A DNA stretch of 64,000 bases from Stakelama pacifica (GCF_004361835.1 NZ_SNWD01000003.1:248001-312000); one strand, 5' to 3'. Shown: positions 15,641-26,124, counted from the stretch's first letter. A program made the numbers and translations. Notes: a model not told the origin generated them from the letters alone.

Positions 15641-16648
15641 TCAGCTTAGCGCGAGGAGTGTGTCCCGCTTTGCGATAAGTTCGGCGAAATCGGCATCCTC
15701 CGGGCCGTCGGCGATCGTCGCCATGGCACGGCTTAGCCGTTCGCGGCTTTCGGGCGTGATCTCGCCCAGCGCCGCTGCGATGTCGACCATCTCTTCCATG
15801 CGCGCCCAGCATTCGAGCGCAAGATCGCATCCCGCCGCGATCGCGCCTGCGGCCTTTTCGCCCGCGCTGCCCGACAAAGCCTTCATATCAAGATCGTCGC
15901 TCATCAGCAGACCGGTGAAACCGATCCGGTCGCGAATAATCTCGCTGATGACGGTGGGCGAAAGCGTGGCGGGGCGGTTTTCGTCCCATGCGCGATACAC
16001 GACATGCGCGGTCATCCCCATCGGCGCGTCCTTCAGCGTCGCAAAGGGCGCGATATCGGTCTCCAGCGCGTCCGCCGGAGCATCGACGACGGGAAGCTCC
16101 TTATGGCTGTCGACCACCGCGCGGCCATGGCCGGGCATATGTTTGACGATGCCGACCACTCCGCCTTTGCGCAGCCCGTCGATCGTCGCCCGGCCGAGCG
16201 CGGCGACGCGCAGCGGTTCGTCGCCGAGCGCGCGGTCGCCGATCGCATTGCTGGTTTCGGGCCGGACGATATCGAGCAGCGGCAGCGCATCGACATTGAT
16301 CCCGACCTCGGAAAGCATCAGCCCCAGTGCCTGGGCATTCACCCGCGCCGCTTCGATCGCCGAGGCAGGTGCAATATCGTACAGACGGCTGAAAACGGCC
16401 GGAGCGGGAAAAGCGGGCCATTCGGGCGGTTGCATCCGTGCGACGCGCCCGCCCTCCTGATCGATCAGGATCGGCAGATCGTCGCGTCCGGCCAGTGCGC
16501 GCAGCGAATCGGTGAGGGCGCGAAGCTGTTCGCGGTTTTCGACATTGCGCCGGAAGAGGATATAGCCCGCCGGGTCGCTATCGGCGAAAAAGCTGCGCTC
16601 ATCGGCGGTAAGGCTGGTGCCCGACAGGGCGTGAATGACCGGTTTCAT
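15641..16648 (-). CDS. nagZ: beta-N-acetylhexosaminidase NagZ (GH3)
   Basis: A 335-residue cytoplasmic glycoside hydrolase family 3 enzyme. It cleaves N-acetylglucosamine from anhydromuropeptides during peptidoglycan recycling, and its product can influence beta-lactamase induction in species that have AmpR. The NagZ signature KHMPGHGRAVVDSH supplies the catalytic Asp-His pair, the nucleophile lies in MSDDLDMKAL, and the substrate loop LIDQEGGRVARM is intact. Start at 16648 (MKPVIHALSG) fits the family N-terminus; a GTG at 16684 would add 12 residues. Downstream of a SPOR-domain gene, so two peptidoglycan-related genes are together. Confidence 0.94.
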   Translation of the reverse strand: MKPVIHALSGTSLTADERSFFADSDPAGYILFRRNVENREQLRALTDSLRALAGRDDLPILIDQEGGRVARMQPPEWPAFPAPAVFSRLYDIAPASAIEAARVNAQALGLMLSEVGINVDALPLLDIVRPETSNAIGDRALGDEPLRVAALGRATIDGLRKGGVVGIVKHMPGHGRAVVDSHKELPVVDAPADALETDIAPFATLKDAPMGMTAHVVYRAWDENRPATLSPTVISEIIRDRIGFTGLLMSDDLDMKALSGSAGEKAAGAIAAGCDLALECWARMEEMVDIAAALGEITPESRERLSRAMATIADGPEDADFAELIAKRDTLLALS

Positions 16649-16717
16649 AGGGGCATGGCTATCGCATCCGCCGGGCAAAGGCACGTGTTGTCGCGGCGGG
16701 CGCGCCTCCCTGCCCGA

Positions 16718-17446
16718 TCATGGGATATAGCAATTCTCGCCTGCGATTTTCAGCTTGCCGCAAAGCTCCTTTGCCTGCGGTGCGCTGCCCGCATTGACGC
16801 GCAGGCGATAGACGGTCGAATCGTTCACCTCCGCCTTTTCGACCGACGGGCTGAGCGGCGCGAGATAGGCGAAGCGTTCGGAGAGGCGCTTCCACGCGCT
16901 GTCGGCGCGCGATTTATTCGGGAAGGAGCCGAGCTGGACCAGCGATCCGCTGCTCCGGCCGGGAGCGGTCGAGGGCGCAATCATGGTTTTCCGCGGCGCT
17001 ACCTCGGCTGCATCCTGCGGGACCGGTGCGACCACTTTCGTGGCGCCCGCGTCAGCCCCCGGCTTTGGCCCCGGTGCACGCGAACCCGCCACCGGCTCCT
17101 CGGGAATCGCCCCGATATCGACCGATCCGTTCGAAATGCCGCCGTCGCTGGTAACGAAGCGCAGATCGCCGTCACCGGCGACCTTCATCCCGCCGGTGTC
17201 GCCGGGCTTTACCTTATAGGGGCCGGGCTGCGCCTGAATCAGATCGCCCGATCCGGACGCGCCATGGCTGCTGTGCAACCACCACCAGCCGAAAATCGCG
17301 GCGGCGATCAGCGCAAGTCCGATTCCCACCAGCACCAGAACGCCGCCCAGTCCGGAGCCGTTCTCATCGCGCTCCGCTGTTTCGGCCTTTTCCAGCCAGC
17401 TCAGCCGGTCGTCCTCATGATCCTCGCCGGCGCTGCCCATGCGCAT
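16718..17446 (-). CDS. SPOR-domain membrane protein
   Basis: A 242-residue protein with a short charged cytoplasmic N-terminus, one membrane helix (about residues 33-56, LGGVLVLVGIGLALIAAAIFGWWW), a Gly/Pro/Ala-rich linker, and a C-terminal SPOR domain (about 165-242, SLVQLGSFPNKSRADSAWKRL to VYRLRVNAG). SPOR domains bind denuded glycan strands at the division site, so this is probably a septal-ring or peptidoglycan-remodelling protein of the FtsN/DedD type, though it lacks recognisable FtsN-specific features. Start ATG 17446 shares one base with the argS stop (TGATG). Confidence 0.85.
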   Translation of the reverse strand: MRMGSAGEDHEDDRLSWLEKAETAERDENGSGLGGVLVLVGIGLALIAAAIFGWWWLHSSHGASGSGDLIQAQPGPYKVKPGDTGGMKVAGDGDLRFVTSDGGISNGSVDIGAIPEEPVAGSRAPGPKPGADAGATKVVAPVPQDAAEVAPRKTMIAPSTAPGRSSGSLVQLGSFPNKSRADSAWKRLSERFAYLAPLSPSVEKAEVNDSTVYRLRVNAGSAPQAKELCGKLKIAGENCYIP

Positions 17447-19173
17447 CAGTGCATCTCCTCAACCGCCTCGACCCCCATGATCGCGAAGCCGTTGCGGATA
17501 ATCTGCCCGATCGCATCGGCGAGGTACAGCCGCGCACAGGTGAGCGGCGCATCTTCTGCTACAACGAAGCGGCGACCCGGCTGGTCATTGCCGACATTCC
17601 ACAGCGCGTGGAAATCGGCGGCAAGATCGTAGAGATAGAACGCGATGCGATGCGGTTCGCGCGCGAGTGCAGCGCCCTCTACCAGCCGGGGGAATTGCGC
17701 CGCGCGCTTCACCAATGCGAGTTCCTGCGCGTCGAGCCGCGACAGGTCGACGCTGTCGCATAGGATCCCTGCATCGGTGGCGCGGCGCTTGAGCGATGCG
17801 ATGCGGGCATGGGCGTAATTGACGTAGAAGACCGGATTGTCCTTCGACGCTTCGACCACCTTGGCAAAGTCGAAATCCATCTGCGCATCGGCCTTGCGCG
17901 TCAGCATGGTGAAGCGGACGACATCCTTGCCCACTTCGTTCACGACATCGGCGAGCGTGACGAAATTGCCCGAGCGTTTGGACATTTTCACCGGCTCGCC
18001 GCCACGCAGCAGGCGCACCATCTGCACCAGCTTGACGTCGAAGCGCGTCTTGCCGCCGGTCAGCGCGGCGACGGCGGCGACGATGCGCTTGACCGTGCCG
18101 GCATGGTCGGCGCCCCAGATGTCGATCAGCTGATCGGCGGTCTCGCTCTTCTGGAAGTGATAGGCGAGGTCGGCCCCGAAATAGGTCCATGCGCCGTTCG
18201 ATTTTTTGATCGGACGGTCCTGATCGTCGCCGAACTTCGTCGAACGAAACAGCGGCAGTTCGACCGGTTCCCAGTCTTCGGGCGTTTCTCCCTTCGGCGC
18301 TTCGAGCATGCCGTCATAGACGAGGTCGTGCTCGCGCAGCCATTTTTCTGCAGCTTCCGGCTTGCCCGCCGCCTGAAGCTCCGCCTCGGACGCGAAAACA
18401 TCGTGATGGATGCCGAGCAGCGCGAGGTCGGCGCGGATCATCTCCATCATCGCGGCAACCGCCTGTTTGCGGAACAGGCCCAGCCATTCGCTCTCGTCCG
18501 CGCCGACATATTTGTCGCCATATTCGGCAGCAAGTTTTTCGCCGACGGGCTTCAGATATTCGCCCGGATACAGCCCTTCGGGGATTGCGATGCTCTCGCC
18601 CAGCGCTTCGCGGTAGCGCAGATGCGCCGAGCGCGCGAGGACATCGACCTGCCCGCCCGCATCGTTGACATAATATTCGCGGATCACCTTGTGGCCCGCA
18701 AATTCCAGCAGGCTGGCGAGCGCATCGCCGACCACCGCGCCGCGGCAATGGCCCATATGCATCGGGCCCGTAGGGTTGGCGGAGACATATTCGATATTGA
18801 CGGTCACGCCATCGCCCATGGTCGAGCGGCCATACCCATCGCCCTGCGCATGGATATTTTCGAGTTCGCCGCGCCAGCTGTCATCGACAAGCCGCAGGTT
18901 GATAAAGCCGGGCCCGGCAAGCTCCGCACTTGCCACCTCGTCGATCGCGCTCAGCTTTTCGACCAGCTTTTCGGCGAGCGCGCGCGGATTGGTTTTGGCG
19001 GGCTTGGCCAGCACCATCGCGGCATTGGTGGCAAGGTCGCCATGCGCAGAATCGCGCGGCGGCTCCACGGTGATGGGTGCGCGGTTGAGCCCTTCGGGCA
19101 GGTCGCCCGATGCGACCAGCGCGTCGAGGGCATGATTGAGATGATCGGCAAAGCGAGCGTAAAGCGTAGTCAT
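17446..19173 (-). CDS. argS: arginyl-tRNA synthetase
   Basis: A 575-residue class I synthetase, normal length. The HIGH motif reads HMGH in PTGPMHMGHCRG, the KMSKS motif reads KMSKRSGN, and the C-terminal anticodon-binding domain ends with the usual ALXRLYLADAIGQIIRNG-like region. The N-terminal Add1 domain that contacts the tRNA D-loop is present at about residues 1-85. It charges tRNA-Arg. Located upstream of and coupled with the SPOR-domain gene. Confidence 0.97.
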   Translation of the reverse strand: MTTLYARFADHLNHALDALVASGDLPEGLNRAPITVEPPRDSAHGDLATNAAMVLAKPAKTNPRALAEKLVEKLSAIDEVASAELAGPGFINLRLVDDSWRGELENIHAQGDGYGRSTMGDGVTVNIEYVSANPTGPMHMGHCRGAVVGDALASLLEFAGHKVIREYYVNDAGGQVDVLARSAHLRYREALGESIAIPEGLYPGEYLKPVGEKLAAEYGDKYVGADESEWLGLFRKQAVAAMMEMIRADLALLGIHHDVFASEAELQAAGKPEAAEKWLREHDLVYDGMLEAPKGETPEDWEPVELPLFRSTKFGDDQDRPIKKSNGAWTYFGADLAYHFQKSETADQLIDIWGADHAGTVKRIVAAVAALTGGKTRFDVKLVQMVRLLRGGEPVKMSKRSGNFVTLADVVNEVGKDVVRFTMLTRKADAQMDFDFAKVVEASKDNPVFYVNYAHARIASLKRRATDAGILCDSVDLSRLDAQELALVKRAAQFPRLVEGAALAREPHRIAFYLYDLAADFHALWNVGNDQPGRRFVVAEDAPLTCARLYLADAIGQIIRNGFAIMGVEAVEEMH

Positions 19174-19218
19174 GCGCGCGCAGTTAGCGCAACAGCGCCG
19201 ATCCGCAAAGCGCCTCTG

Positions 19219-20127
19219 TCACTCGGCCGGTGCCGGGCGCATTCGCCGGGCATTGCGCAGCCCGTCTCCGGCATAGATGATGAGGCCGGTCCAGATCAGC
19301 GCGAAGCAGATGATATGCGGCGTCGTCATCGCTTCGCCGAACGCCAGCACCGCGAGCAGGAATTGCAGCGTCGGAGCCAGATATTGCAACAGGCCAAGCG
19401 TCGAATAGCGCAGCCGCCGGGCAGCGGCGTTGAACAACAGCAAGGGTGCCGCCGTCACTGCGCCGAGCAGGACGAGCAGCACGGTGATGCTGACCGAACT
19501 GCCAAAGGCAATCGTGCCAGCCGCCGCGCTCCAGATCAGATAGCCGCTCGCAATCGGGAGCAGCAGCATCGCCTCTACCGCCAGCCCTTCGAGCGATTGC
19601 ACCGGTGCCATTTTACGCACCAGCCCGTAAAATCCGAAGGAAAGCGCGAGCGTCAGGCTGATCCACAGCCCTGCCGCCGCGCCCGCCGCGAGCACCGCCA
19701 CCCCGGCAGCGGCGAGCGCCACGGCGAAGCTCTGCACCCGGTTCAGCCGCTCGCCGAGAAAGATCATGCCGAGGAGAACGTTGATCAGCGGATTGAGAAA
19801 ATAGCCAAGGCTGGCCTCGAGCACATGCGAATTCTGCACCGCCCAGATATAGGTCAGCCAGTTGAGGCAGATGAGCAGCGCGCTCAGCCCCAGCATCGCG
19901 ACGACGCGCCAGCTGGTGAATACCGCGCGCAATTTGTCGGTGCGCCGGGTGATGAAGGTGATGGCAAGCAGCAGTACCAGCGCCCAGCAGATGCGGTTGG
20001 CGAGCACCTCGACCGCCGGAACCGACTTCACCGCCTTGAAATAGAGCGGCAAAAGCCCCCAGCAGAGATAGGCGCCGGCACCCATAAAAAGGCCGGCACG
20101 GTCGATCGGATGGGTCGCGTTGCTCAT
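19219..20127 (-). CDS. rarD: RarD-type EamA transporter
   Basis: A 302-residue membrane protein with ten hydrophobic helices forming two EamA repeats, as in the drug/metabolite transporter superfamily. The first helices read GLFMGAGAYLCWGLLPLYFKAV and ANRICWALVLLLAI, which mark the RarD subgroup. Substrate unknown; RarD homologues are often annotated as chloramphenicol-sensitive proteins, but that is not evidence for a substrate. Start at 20127 (MSNATHP) places the first helix normally. Confidence 0.85.
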   Translation of the reverse strand: MSNATHPIDRAGLFMGAGAYLCWGLLPLYFKAVKSVPAVEVLANRICWALVLLLAITFITRRTDKLRAVFTSWRVVAMLGLSALLICLNWLTYIWAVQNSHVLEASLGYFLNPLINVLLGMIFLGERLNRVQSFAVALAAAGVAVLAAGAAAGLWISLTLALSFGFYGLVRKMAPVQSLEGLAVEAMLLLPIASGYLIWSAAAGTIAFGSSVSITVLLVLLGAVTAAPLLLFNAAARRLRYSTLGLLQYLAPTLQFLLAVLAFGEAMTTPHIICFALIWTGLIIYAGDGLRNARRMRPAPAE

Positions 20128-20170
20128 GTCGGGCGCGGTAGGAGCGTCGCCGCTGCACCGCAATAAAGAA

Positions 20171-21334
20171 TCAGAATAGCCCGTCCAAGCAGGGCTCTCC
20201 TACCACTTCGCGATAGCGCTGGATCGCATAACGGTCGGTCATGCCGGCGATGAAGTCGGCGATGTGGCGGTTTCGCCCGGTCGAATCCTGCGGCATCGGG
20301 TCGGGCCAGCCTTCGGGCATCAGCGCGGGATCGGCGCGATAGGCCGCGAACAGCCCGGCGACAATGCCATGCGCGCTGTCGGCGGCGGCAAGCTGGCGCG
20401 GATGATGGTAGAGATTGGCGTACATGAATTTCTTCAGCCGCCGTTCGTCGTCGCGCATTTCGTCGGAGAAACTGCCCAGCGTGTGCCCGGCGGCGCGCAC
20501 CGCATCGGCGCTGTCGACGCCGCTTTCTTCGATCCGGCGTCGGGTTTCGGCGATGAGATCGTTGACCATCAGCCCGATTTGCGACCGGATCAGCTCGCCG
20601 ATCAGCCGCTTTTCGGGGACATCCGAATGCCGCTGCCGAACCGCATCCCATCCGCGCGCGACCAGCGGCACGTCAAGCAATTGCTCCAGCGTCAGCAACC
20701 CCGCGCGCAATCCATCGTCGATATCGTGATTGTCATAGGCGATATCGTCGGCGATCGCCGCGACCTGCGCTTCGAGCGACGCGTGCGAGCCGAGGTCGAG
20801 CGGGAATGCCGCATCCGCTTCGGCCAGTGCCCAGCCGGGACGGCGCACCGGGCCATTATGCTTGGCCAGCCCCTCAAGCGTTTCCCAGCTGAGGTTGAGG
20901 CCGCGCCAGCGCGGATAGGGACTGTCGAGCCATGTCAGCTGACGCAGCGTATGGCCATTATGGTCGAACCCGCCATCGGCGCTGAGCGCCTGTTTCAGCG
21001 CCGCCTCCCCCGCATGGCCGAACGGCGGATGGCCGATATCGTGCGCCAGACACAGCGCTTCGGTCAGGTCTTCATTGAGGCCGAGCGCGCGCGCGATCGT
21101 CCGCCCGATCTGCGCCACCTCAAGGCTGTGAGTCAGGCGGACGCGGAAATGATCTCCGTCGGGCGCCATGAACACCTGAGTCTTGTGGCGCAGACGACGA
21201 AAGCTGATCGAATGGATGATCCGGTCGCGATCGCGCTGAAAAGCATCGCGCGGGCCGCGAGTCTCTTTTTGTTCTTCGTGAAGCCTGCCGCGCGTGCGCT
21301 CCGGGTCGCAGGCCCAGGGCGCCAGCCCGCTCAT
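20171..21334 (-). CDS. dgt: deoxyguanosinetriphosphate triphosphohydrolase-like HD protein
   Basis: A 387-residue HD-domain hydrolase of the dGTPase-like (type 2) family. The N-terminal motif [22 protein letters not shown] is diagnostic; the metal site is formed by [13 protein letters not shown], the central HD in [16 protein letters not shown], and a later D in [12 protein letters not shown]. It hydrolyses dNTPs to nucleoside and triphosphate. The ATG at 21334 overlaps the stop of the TPR/SPOR gene by four bases. Confidence 0.93.
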   Translation of the reverse strand: MSGLAPWACDPERTRGRLHEEQKETRGPRDAFQRDRDRIIHSISFRRLRHKTQVFMAPDGDHFRVRLTHSLEVAQIGRTIARALGLNEDLTEALCLAHDIGHPPFGHAGEAALKQALSADGGFDHNGHTLRQLTWLDSPYPRWRGLNLSWETLEGLAKHNGPVRRPGWALAEADAAFPLDLGSHASLEAQVAAIADDIAYDNHDIDDGLRAGLLTLEQLLDVPLVARGWDAVRQRHSDVPEKRLIGELIRSQIGLMVNDLIAETRRRIEESGVDSADAVRAAGHTLGSFSDEMRDDERRLKKFMYANLYHHPRQLAAADSAHGIVAGLFAAYRADPALMPEGWPDPMPQDSTGRNRHIADFIAGMTDRYAIQRYREVVGEPCLDGLF

Positions 21335-23007
21335 TTCAGCTTCAGCTTTTGGACGGCTTCGCCCTTTTCGCTGTTCCAGCCAAAGGCCGATACGCCCTTT
21401 TTGGCAAGCGCATTGACGAAATCCTGTGCATCGCCCGCACTGTCGAACGGGCCGACCAGCACGCGATTGGTCGCGCGCAGCTTCGCGGTCCACGCCGTTT
21501 TGCCCCGGAACAGTTCAGGCGCATCGTCGGCCACCCGCTTATAGGCGCGCGCGAGCATATCCTCATTCGCGCCGCCCGCCACCTGTACCCAGTGACGCGC
21601 GGGATCGGTTTCGACCGGCAGCTTTGCCTTGGGTTTCGGCTTAGGCTCCGGCTTTGCCGGCTTTTCCTGTGCCTGTTGCGCTTCGCTCGCGCCTTGTTCG
21701 GATTGTTCGGCGACGGGGCGGACGGGCGTGACGCCCAGTTCGCTCGCCGGAACGCCGACGCCGCTCATGATCGCGGCCAGCCTGTTGCTCGGCTGATGCA
21801 CCGGCGTGCGCTTTGCCGGGGTTGCGGCGGGCCGGACATCGACCATGCGCCCCGATGCAGTGACCGCAGGCGGCGGCGCGAGCGGCGCGCTTGCCTGGCG
21901 CGGTGCAGCGGGGCGTTGCGACACTTCCGTCGCCGGGCGGGCGGAGGCTGTATTGGTCGCGCCGGAAGGGGCGACCGCAGTGCGTTCGGGCGGCCGCACT
22001 GCCGCCGTGGCCGCAGGCGGCGGCGTGGAGGGGGGCGTGGGCGCAGGCGTGGGCGTGGGCGTGGGCGTGGGCGTGGGTGTCGCTTCGGCAACCGGTTCAG
22101 CCCGCGTTACCGGCGGGGCAAGGCGTTTGTTGCTACGTCCGGTGCGACCGCGCTTCTGCTTCTTCGCCTTGCGCACCGGTTCGACCTGAGCGACTCGAGT
22201 CTCCGCCTGCTCGGCGGGCAGCGACGGCGCGAGCCGCGCATCGGCAAGCTGATCCGGCCCCAGCCGCAACCGCCCGAAATGCACCGCATGCGCCCGCTCC
22301 GCCGGAGACAGCCGCGCCAGCTCGCGAAAATAAGGCGCGAAATCGGGGCCGAAATTGGGGAACATGGTCGAAGCGATCTTGTTCGCCCCCGCCGCATCGC
22401 CGTTCATCGCAAGGATAAAGGCCTGTGCCCGCCATGCGGCCTTATCCTGTTTGCGCAATAACGGTTCGAGCAGGTCAGCGGCCTTGTCGGTATCGCCCGA
22501 AATGCCGAGCGACAGCGCCAGCCGCCGGGTCAGTTCGTTGTCCGACCCGTTTTTCGCCATTGCCAGCCGATAGTCGCGCTGCGCCAGATGCGGATGGCCC
22601 AACAGGTCATAAGCAAGACCGCGATCGGCCGCATAGCGCGCCGGGTCGAGCCCCTCGGCTTCCGCCTTGTTGAACAGGCGAAGCGCTTCGCCGGGACGTT
22701 CCATCGCGACCAGCGCCGACGCGCGCCCCGCCGGAATGCGCGGATCGTTCGGTGCCTGTTTCTCGGCTCGTTCAAAAAATTGCAGCGCGGCCGCCGGATC
22801 GGCCAGCTTCACGTTCAGCAGCCCCGCCGAGATCAACGCATCCACATTGTCGGGATCGCGCGCCAGCGTGCGCATATCCTCGGCCAGCCGGTCGGCATTG
22901 GGCGTGGGGCCGAGCACGACCTCCTGCGCACCCGCAATGCCACCGATCGAGGCGGCAAGGAGCGCGGCCACAGCCGCCGCATAGCGAACAGAGCTTCCGA
23001 TTCTCAT
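21331..23007 (-). CDS. exported TPR and SPOR domain protein with Pro-rich linker
   Basis: A 558-residue secreted protein. A signal peptide covers about residues 1-27 ([19 protein letters not shown]). Tetratricopeptide-like helices follow from about 35 to 245, then a basic stretch ([13 protein letters not shown]), a long Pro/Ala/Thr linker that includes a TP repeat encoded by five tandem hexanucleotides (22048-22077), and a C-terminal SPOR domain (about 470-550, [21 protein letters not shown] to [16 protein letters not shown]). It probably binds septal peptidoglycan and gathers partners through the TPR part. Start MRIGSS at 23007 precedes the signal peptide. It lies directly downstream of ftsZ, which fits a division role. 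Confidence 0.85.
   Translation of the reverse strand: MRIGSSVRYAAAVAALLAASIGGIAGAQEVVLGPTPNADRLAEDMRTLARDPDNVDALISAGLLNVKLADPAAALQFFERAEKQAPNDPRIPAGRASALVAMERPGEALRLFNKAEAEGLDPARYAADRGLAYDLLGHPHLAQRDYRLAMAKNGSDNELTRRLALSLGISGDTDKAADLLEPLLRKQDKAAWRAQAFILAMNGDAAGANKIASTMFPNFGPDFAPYFRELARLSPAERAHAVHFGRLRLGPDQLADARLAPSLPAEQAETRVAQVEPVRKAKKQKRGRTGRSNKRLAPPVTRAEPVAEATPTPTPTPTPTPAPTPPSTPPPAATAAVRPPERTAVAPSGATNTASARPATEVSQRPAAPRQASAPLAPPPAVTASGRMVDVRPAATPAKRTPVHQPSNRLAAIMSGVGVPASELGVTPVRPVAEQSEQGASEAQQAQEKPAKPEPKPKPKAKLPVETDPARHWVQVAGGANEDMLARAYKRVADDAPELFRGKTAWTAKLRATNRVLVGPFDSAGDAQDFVNALAKKGVSAFGWNSEKGEAVQKLKLK
22048..22077. repeat. hexanucleotide tandem repeat (CGTGGG) x5 inside the TPR/SPOR gene
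   Basis: Five exact copies of CGTGGG in a row, with partial copies on both sides. On the coding (minus) strand they give alternating Pro-Thr. Each unit is six bases, so gain or loss of a unit keeps the frame and only changes linker length by two residues. Confidence 0.85.
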
Positions 23008-23126
23008 TCCTGACCGGCGGTAAAGGGGATCAAGGCACAACCCAATAGGATGCGAATCAAAAATCGACGGGCCGTACCGCCGGAACGGATAACCGGCAGG
23101 CGATGGCGCCGAAGGTGCGATCCTGC

Positions 23127-23189
23127 CCGGCACCGGAGCGGCTCCCGGCCCGCGCGCGGCGATGTGCGGCGGACCGGGGCCGGTGCCGG
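23127..23189 (-). other. GC-rich inverted repeat just downstream of ftsZ
   Basis: CCGGCACCGG at 23127-23136 pairs with CCGGTGCCGG at 23180-23189, a perfect 10-base-pair stem around a 43-base GC-rich loop that can form inner pairs. It begins five bases after the ftsZ stop on the minus strand. There is no U tract, so it is not a standard terminator; it could stabilise the 3' end of the dcw mRNA or reduce read-through. Confidence 0.45.
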
Positions 23190-23193
23190 AGGC

Positions 23194-24741
23194 TTACTGG
23201 TTGTTCTGACGGTGCAGGAAGCGCGGAATGTCGAGCGGGCGACGCCCCTCGCCTTCGCCGTCTTCCTCGCGCGAGGTGCTGCGCGCATTCGACATGCGCT
23301 CGAACAGCGTGCCCCCGGTCTTCGGCCGGTCGCGTTCGGTCGGGGTCGCGGGTGCTGCGGGCTTTGCTTCGCTCGTTTCCTCATCGTCCAGACCGGGCGT
23401 CAGCCAGCGGCGGCGCGGCGCGGCGGCCGGTTGCGATGCGGCAGCGCCATCGTCGCGCTCCGCACGTCCCATCGGCGCGGGGCCGCGGCGGTTCGAATCA
23501 GATTCGGGAACGACCGTGTCCGACCCCAGCAGCAATTCGTCCTCATCCTCAGACGCGCGTCCCGAAGGAGCGCGATCCCCGGCATCGCGGGGGGCTTCCT
23601 TGGGCTGCGACGGCGCAAAGGATTCGCGCGGCTCGTCGCGATCCGCGGCAACCGGCTGCTCAGGTTCGGGCGCAGGCGCGGGAGCGCCGCCTTCGGCACG
23701 GCGCGGCGCGTTGAACGAGAAGCTCCGCGTCGGCGCCTGCTGCTCGCGCATTGCCGGACGCTCGCCCTCAATATCGTCGTCCTCGATGCCCGTGGCGACG
23801 ACCGACACGCGAATCTTGCCGTCGAGTTCGGTGTTGAACGCCGAACCCCAGATGATGTTCGCATCCTCATCGACCAGTTCGCGGATATGGTTCGCGGCTT
23901 CGTCGACTTCGAGCAGGCGCATATCCTCGCCGCCGGTGATCGACACGATGACGCCCTTGGCCCCTTTCATGCTGACCCCGTCGAGCAGCGGGTTGGCGAT
24001 CGCCTTTTGCGCGGCTTCGATCGCGCGGCTGTCGCCTTCCGCCTCGCCCGTGCCCATCATCGCCTTGCCCATCTCCTGCATCACCGAACGGACGTCGGCG
24101 AAGTCGAGGTTGATGAGGCCGGGCATGACCATCAGGTCGGTGATGCCGCGAACGCCCTGTTGCAGCACCTCGTCCGCCATTTCGAACGCTTCCTTGAAGG
24201 TCGTGTTCGCATTGGCGATCAGGAACAGATTCTGGTTCGGAATGACGATCAGCGTGTCGACGAACTTGTGCAGTTCCTCAATGCCCTGATCCGCAGACTT
24301 TGCGCGGCGCTTGCCTTCGAACGCGAACGGTTTGGTCACGACCCCGACGGTCAGGATGCCCATGTCGCGCGCAGCCTTCGCGATCACGGGAGCCGCACCG
24401 GTGCCGGTGCCGCCGCCCATGCCGGCCGCGATGAAGCACATATGCGATCCCTGCAGCGCTTCCTGCACTGCCTCGATCGTCTCTTCGGCGGCGGCGCGAC
24501 CGATTTCGGGCCGCGATCCGGCACCCAGCCCCTGCGTAATCTTCGCGCCCAGCTGGATGCGGTTCGGCGCGGTCGACTGTTTCAGCGCCTGCGCATCGGT
24601 ATTGGCGACGAAGAAATCGACGCCCTGCACTTCCGCGCGCATCATGTTCGCGATCGCGTTGCCGCCCGCACCGCCTACGCCGACGACGCTGATCTTGGGG
24701 GTCAGCTCGTCAACTTCCGGCGGAAGGAATTCGATACTCAT
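23194..24741 (-). CDS. ftsZ: cell division GTPase FtsZ
   Basis: A 515-residue tubulin homologue that forms the Z-ring. [10 protein letters not shown]-type nucleotide contacts are at residues 20-30 ([11 protein letters not shown]), the tubulin signature GGGTGTG lies at 109-115 and the synergy loop ([11 protein letters not shown]) is intact. The globular core ends near residue 320, and a long disordered linker of about 180 residues follows, typical of alphaproteobacteria, ending in the conserved partner-binding tail [16 protein letters not shown] 24741 has GGGGAG eight bases upstream. A 110-base gap to ftsA may carry an extra promoter. Last gene of the dcw cluster. Confidence 0.98.
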   Translation of the reverse strand: MSIEFLPPEVDELTPKISVVGVGGAGGNAIANMMRAEVQGVDFFVANTDAQALKQSTAPNRIQLGAKITQGLGAGSRPEIGRAAAEETIEAVQEALQGSHMCFIAAGMGGGTGTGAAPVIAKAARDMGILTVGVVTKPFAFEGKRRAKSADQGIEELHKFVDTLIVIPNQNLFLIANANTTFKEAFEMADEVLQQGVRGITDLMVMPGLINLDFADVRSVMQEMGKAMMGTGEAEGDSRAIEAAQKAIANPLLDGVSMKGAKGVIVSITGGEDMRLLEVDEAANHIRELVDEDANIIWGSAFNTELDGKIRVSVVATGIEDDDIEGERPAMREQQAPTRSFSFNAPRRAEGGAPAPAPEPEQPVAADRDEPRESFAPSQPKEAPRDAGDRAPSGRASEDEDELLLGSDTVVPESDSNRRGPAPMGRAERDDGAAASQPAAAPRRRWLTPGLDDEETSEAKPAAPATPTERDRPKTGGTLFERMSNARSTSREEDGEGEGRRPLDIPRFLHRQNNQ

Positions 24742-24851
24742 CTCGTCATCTCCCCGTGTACCCATACTTTGGGCAACGCATGAATTCATACCCGTTGTGC
24801 ATCATCACAACCGGCGGTTCCAGTCCAATCGGGACCGGAAGTCGCCAACAT

Positions 24852-26111
24852 TTAATAATTCGCCCGAAATGCCGCCCATAAACGGCGAAGCACCGCACCG
24901 GCATTGGGCCGCACCACCATCTGATGCTGCGGATCGAGCGCCCGTAGATCAATCGGGTCGGCCGCTGCAAACATTGCGAGTCCGGCAAGCGTCGCAAAGC
25001 CCGGCCCCGCATGCGCATCGGGAAGCGCGCTCAGCCCGCGCGGACGGCCGATCCGCACCGTCCGGCCAAGCGCCTGTTGCGCATAATCGGCCATGCCCTT
25101 AAGTTCCGCCCCACCGCCGGTCAGGACGATCTGCCGTCCGACCGGTTCTTCGAAGTTCAGCTTGCGAAGCTCTTTCTGTATCTCGCCCATCAGCCGGTCG
25201 AGCCGCTGGCGGATGACTGCAATCAGCTGCGCCCGCGTGATCCGCGTCCCCTCGCTCTCATCGTCCGACGCTACCGGGGCGACATCAATCATGTCGTGAT
25301 TGTCGCGCGGCGTCATATTGGCCGAACCGTAAAAGCATTTCATCCGTTCGGCCTGCGCCCGGCGGGTGCCGAATGCGCTGGCGATATCGTCAGTGATATC
25401 GGCCGCGCCCATCGGGATGGAGGCAAGACCGGTCAGCATCCCTTGCGAAAATACCGACACATTCGTCACCGCCGCACCGATTTCGACCAGCGCAACGCCA
25501 AGATCGCGCTCCTCATCCGACAGACAGGCATGGCCGGTGGCGAGCGGCGCCGCGACGATCGATCGCACCTCAAGATGCGCCGATCGCACGCACAGGTCGA
25601 GATTGCGGATCGGCGACCCTTCGGTGGCGACGACATGGATTTCGACGCCCAGCCGGTCGGCATGCAGGCCCAGCGGCGTCTTCACCCCCGCCAGCCCGTC
25701 GATCGTATAGCGCGTCGGCTGCGCGTGCAGCACCATCCGGCCATGGGGATCGATCGCATTGCGCCCGGTCTTCAGCAGATGGTCGATATCGCTCTGATCG
25801 ACCCGGTGCCCGCCAAGGTCGATTTCCAGCTTTACGAGGTCGGAAATCAGCCCGCCTGCGGAAAAGCTGACCCACACATCCTCGATATTGAACCCGGCGA
25901 TCTTTTCCGCCTGCTCCACCGCTTCGCGCACGGCAAGCTCGGTCGCGGCCATATCGGCGATATAGCCGCGCTTGACGCCTTTGCTCTCGCGCTGGCCGGT
26001 GCCGAGCACGACCAGTTCGCCGCCATCGCCCTTTTGTGCGATCAGCGCGCAGACCTTCGACGATCCGATGTCGAGCGCGGTAATCAGTCCTTCGGGTGCC
26101 TGCCGTGCCAT
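24852..26111 (-). CDS. ftsA: cell division actin-like protein FtsA
   Basis: A 419-residue actin-family ATPase. Phosphate loops are visible at LDIGSSKVCAL (about 14-24) and in the later GAAVTNVSVF and LTGGGAELKGM segments; the SHS2-type 1C domain lies at about 85-165. The C-terminus ends AAFRANY and lacks an obvious strongly hydrophobic membrane-targeting helix, although the last 15 residues (VLRRLWAAFRANY) are amphipathic and basic, which fits the usual membrane anchor. It ties FtsZ to the membrane and recruits later division proteins. Thirteen bases downstream of ftsQ. Confidence 0.96.
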   Translation of the reverse strand: MARQAPEGLITALDIGSSKVCALIAQKGDGGELVVLGTGQRESKGVKRGYIADMAATELAVREAVEQAEKIAGFNIEDVWVSFSAGGLISDLVKLEIDLGGHRVDQSDIDHLLKTGRNAIDPHGRMVLHAQPTRYTIDGLAGVKTPLGLHADRLGVEIHVVATEGSPIRNLDLCVRSAHLEVRSIVAAPLATGHACLSDEERDLGVALVEIGAAVTNVSVFSQGMLTGLASIPMGAADITDDIASAFGTRRAQAERMKCFYGSANMTPRDNHDMIDVAPVASDDESEGTRITRAQLIAVIRQRLDRLMGEIQKELRKLNFEEPVGRQIVLTGGGAELKGMADYAQQALGRTVRIGRPRGLSALPDAHAGPGFATLAGLAMFAAADPIDLRALDPQHQMVVRPNAGAVLRRLWAAFRANY

Positions 26112-26124
26112 ATGCTTGTCCCCT

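Noticed and set aside
16004-17632. 542-codon frame antisense to nagZ, the SPOR gene and argS
   Set aside because: It runs across three well-supported genes on the other strand; long antisense frames are expected at this GC content.
17809-20166. 785-codon frame antisense to argS and rarD
   Set aside because: Arg/His/Asp-rich without domains and fully antisense to two recognised genes.
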